Below are positions 51,511 to 60,975 of a DNA stretch of 64,000 bases, piece after piece (positions within the stretch are counted from its first letter, which is position 1; the number at the start of each line of letters is the position of its first letter). The translations under genes were made by a program, and so were the position numbers. Under the pieces are notes generated by a model that saw nothing but the letters and a program-made list of their open reading frames with translations, was not told where the DNA came from and ran no database searches. The stretch covers positions 1-64,000 of the forward strand of contig JAUCBJ010008717.1 of the NCBI GenBank assembly GCA_032718475.1. Reading direction: 5' to 3'. The DNA comes from Nemertoderma westbladi (taxonomy: Eukaryota > Xenacoelomorpha > Nemertodermatida > Nemertodermatidae).

Positions 51511-52900
51511 TGGATGCAGTACTAGCGTTGGGTGACTAATAACGCCTCTAGCGGAAGATGCGGGAACTTGAGAAGTTACCATGGTTACGGATGAAATGCT
51601 GACATCTGATTGGTTGAAATAATAACGACCACCGCTAAAGGTTGAAATGGTGGCTTCTGATTGGCTGCAGTACCAAAAATGGATGGTAATGATGGACTAC
51701 GGGTGACCATGGCTGAGTATCATAGCTTCCTATACTACTTAGGTTACAGGCAACTTCCAAGAGAAAGAAGAACGATAAGAAGAAGCAAGTGTCTATAACT
51801 ATTGACTTTAATGACTAATAATAACTGATTGACCAAAAACAATTAGAATATTAAAACGAGAACTGCCGAATACGATAAAAGTTTAATTATTATTTAAAAA
51901 ATTATTTATAAATTGTATCATAACAAATGATTGACTAAACAGTAACCAATACAAGAACTGCCGAATATCATAAAAGTTTAATTATTAATTAAAAAATTAT
52001 TTATAAATTGTTTTTTATTTGTATTGGTTACTGTTTAGTCAATCATTTGTTATGATACAATTTATAAATAATTTTTTAAATAATAATTAAACTTTTATCG
52101 TATTCGGCAGTTCTCGTTTTGAATATTCTAATTGTTTTTGGTCAATCAGTTATTATTAGTCATTAAAGTCATTAGTTATAGACACTTGCTTCTTCTTATC
52201 GTTTTTTACATTTTGAATGAAACATAATTCCAGGGTATATACCCCCCCCCCCCCTCCTCCTCCTATGCCTTAATATGGCTATGTCAGAGTGAAAAGCGGG
52301 AGGCAACCTAAAGAGTCTATATTCTTTCTCTTGGAAGTTGCCTGTAACCTACCTCATCAATTGCAGGTTGATTTAACTAAGATGTGCCAATAATGCTCCC
52401 ACAGGAACCATCAGCTATTACGAAAAGCCCGATAAGTGTCAATCATCTAAGTAATCTTCAGGAAAACCAATTTCATAATATTATAATAGCCGATTTTTCT
52501 GGAGTCCAGCCAATGGCATTCTAGAACGGTTTATGTAGCACAATGTAGCGACGTCATTAAGTACGCTGATTTGCCAACCCTGCGAGTTGGTAAATATTCG
52601 GATTCTAGGCCTGAGACGGTATTATGATGGGGGGTGGTAGTGCTGGTGTCAAGTCTAGCATGTCAAGTCAAGTATATCAAAATAAATTAGAAATTAGAAC
52701 CTTAACATTCCTACACCATTCCTGAATATAGTGTCTTTATTTTAGTGTCGATATTATATTGCACCAGTTGCGCCGTTATTCTTCGTATTTATAGTGAATT
52801 CTGGGTTCCAAAGGAAAAGTATCATGGAAGCGTGTTAGAAAACGCGGCTAAAAGCGCGGGAAAAACGCCTCAACGAAAATGGTCTTCAGTAGGCCTAGTG
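51420..52900 (-). repeat. right terminal inverted repeat of the Polinton (~875 bp plus insertion)
   Basis: Inverse of 33347-34219. Continuous similarity runs from 51420 to about 51738 and from about 52345 to 52900. The interruption is the foldback element at 51741-52350. TATA box mirror at 52786-52793. Confidence 0.93.
51741..52350. mobile_element. foldback element (near-palindromic MITE) inserted in the right TIR
   Basis: Ends are inverted: AGGTTACAGGCAACTTCCAA at 51741 and its mirror ending TGCCTGTAACCT at 52350. Arms continue as a long inverted repeat (GATAAGAAGAAGCAAGTG ... mirrored near 52180-52200; TTTAATTATT...TTTATAAATTG near the centre, around 51985-52015). The right arm carries an additional ~120 bp with a C-rich run (52239-52254). 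It has no coding capacity and is absent from the left TIR. Confidence 0.85.
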
Positions 52901-53045
52901 CAAATTATTATTTTTTTTTCGACCTTTGGCGTTTTATAGACTTCAATTGACGAAATAGTTCCATTATGCGATTAAGTGGTGACATTAAAAAAATGTAAAC
53001 TTACAGAATGTAGTAGTCATCCATAAGCCTGTTGAATCACTAAAC
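52901..53045. other. short unique flank right of the Polinton
   Basis: No gene or repeat recognised. Includes a T9 run directly after the element end. Confidence 0.4.
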
Positions 53046-54130
53046 TTGACATATTTATTTATTTAATTCATATCGTACATTATACAAAAACAAAATATAT
53101 AAGTACAGAGTTGTAGGCCCTACGTAAAATAGCACAAATAACAATAAAAAGCAATACATAGAATAGCAATACAAGAGTAAATGAGACATCGACAAGTGAT
53201 TAATTAGCACATATATTTAAAAAATAGCATTAATTTCCTCCAAACTGAAACCGGGAATTTCTAAAAGACCTAAATTATAATCTACAATTTCTCTACAAAG
53301 CGGAATTATTGAATTGGAACGATTGTCAGGGTACCACGTAACTGAATTACAAACATGCTTAGACACGGAACTGAAATCTACGTTACATTTTTACTACAAA
53401 TGCGCCCCAAATTAGCACCAGAAACTGTACGACAATCAAACAAACTTAGTGAAGCTAAAAAATATAAGGAAGGTTTATTACTAGTGGGTGTACAAAAGGC
53501 ACAATACCCTCAACTATGTAACGATGGGTATTTACCGGTAATCCCCACACCAAACGTACATTAATTTGCCATGATGTCAGTAAACGTATATCATCTGACC
53601 AAAGATCCCACAGAGTACTGCCATAAAAACTAGTACAGTAAATACGCTGCAAAACTGATAAACAATGCGGATGTGAAAAATAGAATTCCCTACGTAAGCT
53701 CACCAATTTACCTATAAATTTACCACGTTTAACTGTAATGTCTGCACCAAATTTACCACTGAAATGAAAAACATTACCTAAGTGTGTTGCCTGTTTAACC
53801 CACGGCAATACTGTATTGTTAAGTAAATATTACAGTTAGGAGGTGACCAAGAAAAACCGAAAGGAATGCACTTACTTTTGCTTTTGTTTGGGTCCGTGTT
53901 GGTACTAAAAGACATTGTTTTCGGCCGCGAAATTACTACATATATTCAACATTTTCTGTAAACCAGCAATAGACGGACACAATAGTAAAATGTCGTCGGC
54001 GTACACTAAAACCCCAAAATACCTAGATCCAATGTGGCACCCAATTCCAGATTCCCTAAGACGCACAACAATTGTAAGACGCATAATATAGAAAGATACC
54101 GGTACTAGGCCTATACAGTTTTTATCCTTT
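53046..54130 (-). pseudogene. 5'-truncated LINE RT fragment on the minus strand
   Basis: The minus-strand frame within 54117-53905 includes LVYADDILLLCPSIAGLQKML (RT motif C and following helix), and 53808-53455 holds a motif E-like HLGNVFHFSGK and C-terminal connection sequence (YGSTLWDLW). The pieces are in different frames with stops between, so it is decayed. The 3' end has a TAAA-type tail (minus strand, about 53068-53050). It resembles the LINE at 21955-23061 in motif wording (GLQK-L), so the two are probably of one clade. Confidence 0.75.
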
Positions 54131-54157
54131 TGAGTCAGACTACAGCCAGACAGCACA

Positions 54158-54458
54158 ATGTCACCGCTCTTAATCTCCATAGTTTTCATCGTTCTGGGTC
54201 GTTTCGTTGTGGCAGAACCATCCGATCCGCGGGGTAACCCTGCAACCCACCCAATACCCATATTGGACTGGTTTGCCGAACACCCTGTCGCTACCGTTTC
54301 GAACTGCCGCGCCGAATCGACGGAGATGTGGTTGACGAGTGGATTTAGCCTCTACTGCTCTCGTCGGGGAAGAAGATCTTGTGTCTCCTCTCCACGATCT
54401 AGAGGCCTAATCGCTAAACTCTGTCTTCTGTCTCTGGCTGGGGATATTGAGACCAACC
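54158..54458 (+). pseudogene. LINE ORF N-terminus ending in a 2A-like motif
   Basis: The ATG at 54158 gives a hydrophobic start (SPLLISIVFIVLGRFVVA, signal-peptide-like). After about 75 residues comes LCLLSLAGDIETNP, the core of a 2A ribosome-skipping peptide (D-[VI]-E-x-N-P-G-P). The sequence leaves the motif exactly after NP because of the insertion; the frame resumes with NPGP at about 55436. 2A peptides at the N-terminus of non-LTR retrotransposon ORFs are known from trypanosomes and sea urchin; skipping at this site separates the leader from the rest. Confidence 0.75.
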
Positions 54459-55435
54459 CTATGAGTCACCTATTAAGTCTAGCTCTTAAGGATCTGGAAT
54501 AGAATACTGGACTCAGCAGTGGCAGATTAAAATAACGGCTCATAAATGCTCTGTGCTTCATATCAGTACAGGTAGAATAGATTGTAATTACAGTAATGAA
54601 TACCATCTATGTGGTTCAAAATTGAGATATGATACATCTTGTAGGGATCTGGGTATAACTATAAGTACCGGTAGTGATTTAAAGTTTAACTTATACTTTA
54701 GGGAGATCAAATAGTTAATATGATATTCAGATGTTTTCATACTGGTAATTTAAACGCAATTCTTACTGCCTATAAGTCCTACGTGTGACCTATTCTAGAA
54801 TACTGTACTCCGGTTTGCTCACCCTTTCACTTTTGTACAATTGATTTAATTGAGCGTCTCCAACGGTACTTTACTCGTAGACTTTTTGCCCGTTGTAACT
54901 TAGGCCGTACAAGAAGTTATCTAAACAGGCTGAGAATCTTAGAACTACAGCCTTTAGAAGTACGAAGACATATTTTTGATCTTACAATGACTTACAACAT
55001 TCTACATCAACTTGTTGATCTACTGCAAGAATTTTTTTTTACTTTTGCAAATACGGTGCGGTGCAATAGAGGACATTCTTATAAACTTTTTAAACGTTTT
55101 ACTAGATTAGAGATAACTAAGTATTCCTATTCAAACCGTGTAGTAAGTGTATGGAACGATTTACCGTCAGACGTAGTTATGGCAGTCAATATTAATGTTT
55201 TTAAGAACTTGTTAAAAAAAGTAGATCTTTTACCTTATTGTAGTTTTGATAGATTTTTGGATTAGTAATTTTTACAATATATAAGAAACATGTATTTTAG
55301 TATTTTAATTTAACGATATTTTTAAGTGCAATTGTTGCCCGTAAGTGTCCTTGTAACCTGGGTGATGTTCTCCCTTTTAATTAAATTTTATATGTTAATG
55401 ATTAATAAAAGAGTGTATTATTATTATTATTATTA
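54459..55435 (+). mobile_element. 3' fragment of a LINE inserted in the 2A motif
   Basis: The flanking repeat AACCC occurs before (54454-54458) and after (55437-55441) the insert, and the insert ends in an (ATT)n tail (55418-55436). This is the signature of target-primed reverse transcription. Its last open frame (54987-55265) matches the C-terminal end of LINE RT ORFs (a SVWNDLPSDVV block). Earlier parts carry stops. Confidence 0.85.
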
Positions 55436-55574
55436 TAACCCAGGACCCAGCAGGACGCGGGCCCTGAAGATCAACTGTCCCGCCTGTCAACGAGGAACAA
55501 ACTCTCGGAGTAAGATCGTCCAATGCGAGAGTTGTGACACATTAGTACATTTAAAATGTTACCGTAGGGCGTAG
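55436..55574 (+). pseudogene. LINE: post-2A segment and PHD-like zinc finger
   Basis: The frame resumes as NPGPSRTR and then CPACQRGTNSRSKIVQCESC...LVHLKC, a Cys4-His-Cys pattern like the PHD fingers that precede the endonuclease in some CR1 elements. It meets a TAG at 55572-55574; several stops follow up to the endonuclease. Confidence 0.7.
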
Positions 55575-55776
55575 GAAAAACAGTAATTTATTCTCCACCT
55601 GAAACAATCTTGAGCCAAGTTTTCTCTGCAATAGCTGTATTTTTACCGAACTTCCCTTTCATGATACAATTTTAGAATCAGAAACCGACGATTCATTCCT
55701 CACATCGCCTCTGCAAACTCCAAGTGATGCTGAGAGTGAAACTTTTAAATTTTTTAAGAAAAAAGGTCTGCATTTT

Positions 55777-57021
55777 TTGCATTTAAATGCACGATCTATG
55801 CTTCCCAAACTTTCCGAAATTCGTATTTTAATCAATAAATCCAACCCAGCAGTTTTAACAATCTCTGAAACTTGGCTCGATGATAGCGTTTCTGATGGAG
55901 AAATTTATATTGATAATTACGTTGTTTTACATAAGGATAGGGACAGACACGGTGGTGGTGTCTGTACTTACATTCGATGTGATTTAGCTTTTAATCGTAG
56001 GGAAGATTTAGAGTCTTGTGACGAAGTTTTACTGGTGGAACTTTTACTTCCTAAAACTAAACCTATTTTAATCGGTACTTTATATCGGCCTCCTAAACAA
56101 TCAGATTTTTTGCAAAATTTTGAAAATACAATTTTATGTAATCTTAGGTCAGACTGTGAAATATATTTCTTAGGTGATTTCAATATCTGTTACCATCACA
56201 AAGCATTCCCCATCTGTAAACAGTACCAAAGTATTTTAAATTTGTTTGGTTTAAAACAAATTATTCGAGATTCTACCAGAATTACCAGTAAAACTTCTAC
56301 TTTACTAGATGACATCCTTTGTAATAATACCGATATTATATCTCAATCTGGGGTTTTACCTATAGGTCTAAGCGATCATTTTATAGTTTTTTGCACAAGA
56401 AAGACACAACATTTTTTTTTCGGGGATCATAAAACAGTAACTGTTAGGTCTATGAAAAATTACAGCAAGGAACGCTTTTTAAGTTTGTTAGTTAATTCTG
56501 ACTGGGAACCCTGTTTTAAGGCCGCTGACATTAACCTTGCCTACACTGTTTTTAAAAATATATTTCTAAAGGCACTTAATACTGTAGCACCAATTAAAGA
56601 AATTAGTCTTAAACAACGCACTGAACCCTGGATGACCTCGGGTATTCTTAGTAATATCAGAGAAAGAGATAACTATTTGTATAAATTTAGGAAATACCGT
56701 GTTTTAGCTGATTATAATAATTACTGCAAATATAGAAACCTTGTCCAACAGGAAATAAAAAAAGCTAAATCTGAATATTTGTACAACAAAATAAGTGAGA
56801 ATAAAGATAATCCTAAAAGTCTATGGTCTACCCTAAAATCTTTAGGTTATAAAAACCTTAAATCTAAATCGAATATTGTTCTGCATGATAACGGTGAGCT
56901 GATTCATGATCATACTCTAGTTAGTAATTTATTTAATAATTATTTTACTAATGTTGCCTCTAATTTAGATAAGAAGTTACCGTTATCAAGTAATAAATAT
57001 AGGGTCCGAAACTCTAAATAA
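55777..57021 (+). pseudogene. LINE AP endonuclease and pre-RT linker
   Basis: The frame holds endonuclease landmarks: LHLNARSM, ISETWLDDSV (catalytic Glu), GGGVCTYIR, GTLYRPP, FLGDFNI (Asp/Asn) and LPIGLSDHFIV (the terminal SDH). The frame then runs into the linker (SLWSTLKSLG). The full catalytic set is present. It ends with a TAA just before the RT, where the family normally continues, so a frameshift is likely. Confidence 0.88.
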
Positions 57022-58029
57022 TTTTTATTTAGAAAAGTTACAAAATTCAGAAAAGTTATTTTTAAAACCCGTTTCAGAGGATTTCGTTTTTCAAAATCTA
57101 CTTTGCCTATCAGCCTCAAAAAGTACCGGTCTAGACCTAATACCTGCCCGTTTTCTTAAGGATGGTGCTGAAGTACTTAAAGTGCCTATTACTTTTATTA
57201 TTAATTACTCTATCGTAGATAATGTAGTACCAGACGAACTGAAATTAGCTAAGGTTGTTCCTCTGTATTAAAAGAGTAGTAAAGTAGAACCCTGTAATTA
57301 CAGACCTGTTAGTATCATAAGTATTGTATCTAAAATTCTAGAACGTTCTGTTTTTCTACAGCTGGAAGCACATCTTAGTAGGCTAAATCTGATCTATGAA
57401 CTTCAGTCCGGCTTTCGTAAATCATATTCTACAGACACCTGCCTTATTAACTTAACTGATACAATTAGATGTAATAACGCAAAGGGTTTATATACTGGTA
57501 TGGTAATGTTGGACCTACAAAAGGCTTTCGATACTGTAGATCATGAAATTCTGCTTGGTAAGTTAGGCCTGATGGGTGTAGGTTCTATAGACTGGTTCAA
57601 GTCCTACCTGTCAGACAGAGGTCAAACTGTAATCATTAGCAAATCGCAGTCTACTGTACAAGAGATTACCTGTGGTGTACCGCAAGGTAGTATATTAGGT
57701 CCTCTGCTTTTTGTATGCTATGTAAATAATATGATAAGTAGTATAGATCCCGATTTTAAACTCATTTTATATGCCGACGACAGTGCTCTTATTTTCTCTC
57801 ATAAAGATCCTATCCATATTTCCCAAAAGTTAAGTGCAGTTCTAGAATCCTGTAATGAGTGGTTGGTTGATAATAAGCTATCCATTCACTATGGTAAGAC
57901 TGAAAGTATTTTGTTTGGTTCCAAAAGAAAGTTAAAGAAGGTAACTAAGTTTGAAGTCACTAGTAATGGACATTAGATTGAAAATAAAAAGGAAGTTAAA
58001 TATTTAGGCGCCACATTGGATAACGGCTT
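57022..58029 (+). pseudogene. LINE RT, truncated by the LTR-type insertion
   Basis: RT blocks in order: STGLDLIPARFL, a VVPLY then stop (TAA at 57268-57270), [33 protein letters not shown] (motif A), [13 protein letters not shown] (motif B), [10 protein letters not shown] (motif C, intact) and KYLGATLD. A second in-frame stop lies at 57974-57976. The sequence ends abruptly at 58029, where TGTGACGGG starts the LTR-type element. Confidence 0.88.
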
Positions 58030-59485
58030 TGTGACGGGATCGATGGATCCCGATTTATCCAGGTTGGGTTTCCTAATTTACGCGTCCCCGTCGTGTGTGT
58101 AAAAGGGTTAGTTTGAGAGTTCTGATATTCTTCGATCGATATATAGAATATAATATATAGTGATATAAACACAATTAATAGATAGTTAATAGTGAGCAAA
58201 ATGATGTACCGGTAATGTATACAGACAGTAGCGGACGACGGCGACGGTATTTGTACGCGCTTTTGAAGACCTTTAGCAGTTTAACCTGCCAAAATTTATA
58301 TGTCTTTTGGTTTATCAATATACTTTAGAAGATGACAAATATTTAATACCAATAAACACAACATTAGCAGAAGCCAGCCTAGTGCGCGTCCATTCACCCG
58401 CTGGATATTCCCGGGAGACTGGATTCTGAGGGCTTAGATTATTATTGCAGTGAAGCCTACTGTATTATTCGATTGATCGTTAATAAATAATTTCTGACTA
58501 ATATTTATTCACTTTCGGGAAATATTAACAGTTCCTTTAGGACGTGGCGCTCTATCTAGGTAAACAGAGATATGACTTATACTAATCACAACGGTAAGTC
58601 GGTAAGGCTTATGATTCACGTATGAGGCGCATTCTTTAGGAAATGCTTAGTTATCAGCCACAATCATGCACACTACCGGTAACACACAACACTGCTCACT
58701 AATTTGCCGACCGTCAATGAATTTTATCATATATAAAGAGAATAGCAACGGACTCATGTAGGGCTTATCAAATAGCATTGAATTCAATACACACCACAAT
58801 AATATAAGTCGCAATCGCTATATATATAACCCGCCTCTCTAACCTGTAGTGTATCAAGAAAATTGGGAAATTTGGGTTCTTTATAAATGTTCTCCAAATA
58901 ATATTCAACCAAACAACAGCAAACTATTAAGACGGTAGGTTAAGATATGATATGAACCGATATGTACAGTGATATGCACTGATATGGACCGATATGTGAG
59001 TTGTTATGAACCGATAACAGTCATACGCTCTATAATCTTAAGCCTACTAATGTTTCTTTCTAGAGCCGTTGTTTCTGGCTTAGACAGCAATAACAACAAA
59101 GTATCAGTAAAAAACTGTAAGACTGAACACACTCCTTATGATCGACCGAAAAGCTACACGTCGACAGGAAAAATCGCTCTGATTGGTTCAAGCCAAACAA
59201 AGAACCATGCGTCCAATGGCAGCTGTTAGATGTCGTAATATGAATCATCACGGCTAAGCTATGAAAGGTATTTGTCGCATTGCAGGTTTTTTGTCTTACC
59301 ATGTCCGCTAAAACACGTAGATAGCAGAATGACTTTTATGTCCGTTAAAACACCTGTAACGGTACCTTGAGGGCGAGGGGAATATATATACAGTTAGAGA
59401 ACCTTTTTAGAGTATTCCAGCGCCTGGGGGGAAACTGGATTGCGAAGCAAAGGGGCCAGTTATATCCCACAGAAGCTTTTACACC
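58030..59485 (-). repeat. probable LTR or 3' terminal region (minus orientation)
   Basis: On the minus strand it would run from TGTAAAAGC (after GGGAGCGG, a short purine tract) to CACA at 58030, about 1.45 kb. The matching stretch in the left copy is 2758-3985. The start is a guess from the purine tract and the TG dinucleotide. The + strand frame 58969-59229 is not supported. Confidence 0.4.
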
Positions 59486-59561
59486 GCTCCCAGAAAATGG
59501 GATTTGAGTCTATAAAATATACAAAATCACAGTTTCTAATATACGTAAATACTCTAAACAG

Positions 59562-60576
59562 TTAGTCTTTCTTGCGCGGACGGCGTTTACGCAGTTTTTT
59601 AAAGCTAGCCAGAGTCCTTTTCTCTTTGGGGCGAGCCACTTTACAAGGAGGGCTATAACTCCTGGGTGAAGGGTGCAATATGATTGCATCAGAGGGTGTA
59701 GGATTATGGTCGGTGTATCCGTCAGTCGAAGTACCGGGTTGATGGACATCAACGTCAGGTGAGAGGGGTCTAACGGCTTTGAGAGCTCGTTTCAAGACAG
59801 CCGCTCTTACGGGTCCTTTACGAGTGGTCTGAACGAGGGCCGTGGGTGGACCATAGGCAGTTAGAAACTTCCGGGGTTTAATGGTCCGTTCCAACTCGCG
59901 TTCGCGGGCTCGGTATTCGTAAGGCCGTCGATATACTTCCTGTAACTCAGGGTGTGAGTTAACAAACAAGTCTCCATAGTCCGGATCCTGACGGATATAA
60001 TTGATTAAGTTATAGGAATGAAGGTCGCTAGGATTAACACTCCTGAGAAATTTGCGTACGAATTTGGTTGAAATACATTCTCCGACGCGCTTCAGTAGCT
60101 CGTAACTTGATATGCGTGATTTCTGTTCAACCGAAGCGAATAGATAAGGATGGAACGCATAAACTCCTTCGTAAGCGCGTCCGGGATAATAGCGATGGCG
60201 CGAATCGCTTCCCAAGCTCTGATGTAATGCAGTGTGATCATTTCATCTACGCTTTCCAAATCGTGATTAAAAGGGCAGTCGAAACTAGCATGTCCCTTTA
60301 GTTGACAATGGTGACATTGAGTCATAAATTGAGGGCAAACCGCAAAGATATGCAATATGCGCAATAAATTTCCATAGTCGGTTGTTCTTGGAAATAGGAA
60401 CAGCGGACGTTGGTGTCCATGGGCGTATCGTGGTCTCTCGATGCGCATAACCGACAACGTTACCTAGAAACATAGTTGGCATGTCGATAATCGTACGCAG
60501 TGAGACACTGTGGACCTTGATACCATTCTAGGATGTAATCATTGTCGCTGTTCCGGGCGCGATAGGCTGAATCTCC
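59562..60576 (-). pseudogene. damaged ORF-B copy (zinc-knuckle protein)
   Basis: The minus-strand frames 60457-60092 and 60215-59562 match residues from about 230 to the end of ORF-B at 904-2679 (for example YYPGRAYEGVYAFHPYLFAS, then a basic KRRPRKKD tail). Differences include a stop near 60464, loss of the residues around the second knuckle near 60352 and a frame change near 60215. The first 230 codons are missing through the deletion that fuses it to ORF-A. Confidence 0.85.
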
Positions 60577-60975
60577 TCAGATTCTAGGCATATTGGTTCG
60601 TCTTCCCAGTCTGTTACGAATAGAATTTTCGTGATCTATTCTCGGTTTATCGTTCCGACTCCGCTGGGTATGATATTCAAATAGAACCATTTCCCTTTCG
60701 GTGTCTACATCGTCCGTATCATGTAAATCGATAGGATGGCCGGTAGTTAGGAAGTCCATATACGTACTATTACGATGCGTATAGCGCGCGGTGGGTTTTC
60801 GATAGTCCAATTCACGCGCAAGTTGCTCTTGGGACATCGGCGGTTCGATATAACGACCATCGTCCTCCGTAATGGTTGGATCGGCTTCACCGCGTATTAA
60901 GCTATCCACAAATGCTTGCAAAGGTAGAGTATATCGCTCCTTGATACCAAGATCATCTTCTATCAACTCCGTCAT
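60577..60975 (-). CDS. ORF-A of the two-ORF element, 132 aa
   Basis: The ATG at 60975 opens a frame of acidic character at its N-terminus (TELIEDDLG) and with a basic end. The last ten or so residues (GRRTNMPRI) derive from read-through into the ORF-B region after the deletion; the left copy shows the normal ending instead (TAA at 135). No domain recognised. Confidence 0.55.
   Translation of the reverse strand: MTELIEDDLGIKERYTLPLQAFVDSLIRGEADPTITEDDGRYIEPPMSQEQLARELDYRKPTARYTHRNSTYMDFLTTGHPIDLHDTDDVDTEREMVLFEYHTQRSRNDKPRIDHENSIRNRLGRRTNMPRI

Larger units (their letters stand above)
33347..52900. mobile_element. Polinton/Maverick (adintovirus-like) element, apparently complete, 19.55 kb
   Basis: Inverted termini of about 875 bp (33347-34219 and 51420-52900, the latter carrying a ~610-bp insertion) enclose the full Polinton gene set: retroviral-type integrase, A32/FtsK-like packaging ATPase, adenain-like protease, capsid genes and a protein-primed-type DNA polymerase B. 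None of the core genes shows a stop or frameshift. Gene blocks converge: + strand 34780-43340, - strand 50718-44557. I do not see the 6-bp target duplication usual for Polintons at the exact ends (left flank ...CTACTACT, right flank CAAATT...). This may reflect end erosion or uncertainty of the end by a few bases. Confidence 0.93.
54158..58029 (+). mobile_element. CR1-like LINE with 2A-type peptide, PHD-like finger, endonuclease and RT, broken by two insertions
   Basis: Order on the + strand: hydrophobic N-terminus, a 2A-like segment, PHD-like finger, AP endonuclease, RT. A 3' fragment of another LINE (about 54459-55435) is inserted inside the 2A motif. An LTR-type element begins at 58030 and cuts the RT after its KYLGATLDNGF block. 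Several stops and frameshifts lie between domains (near 55574-55770, 57021 and 57268), so this copy is dead. Confidence 0.85.
58030..60975 (-). mobile_element. inverted, internally deleted copy of the two-ORF element, ending in an LTR-like terminus
   Basis: Read on the minus strand: ORF-A (60975-60577), ORF-B remains (60576-59562), a 3' region matching 2680-3985, and a terminus ending CACA at 58030. The last ~230 bp (58030-58260) resemble the end of the 7348/20642 LTR (GGGGACGCGTAAAT, CGGGATCC). The element interrupts the LINE RT. No matching 5' LTR was found to the right. Confidence 0.65.

Noticed and set aside
33347-52900. A host immune or toxin island in this segment
   Set aside because: All recognisable genes fit the Polinton replication, capsid and regulation set, and terminal inverted repeats bound them.
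52745-52939. A 64-aa plus-strand frame at the right Polinton end
   Set aside because: Starts in the TIR and runs out of the element; the left TIR does not preserve it in mirror form as a gene.
58969-59229. An 86-aa plus-strand frame in the right copy's 3' region
   Set aside because: No domain; it lies antisense to the element and shows no counterpart in the left copy.
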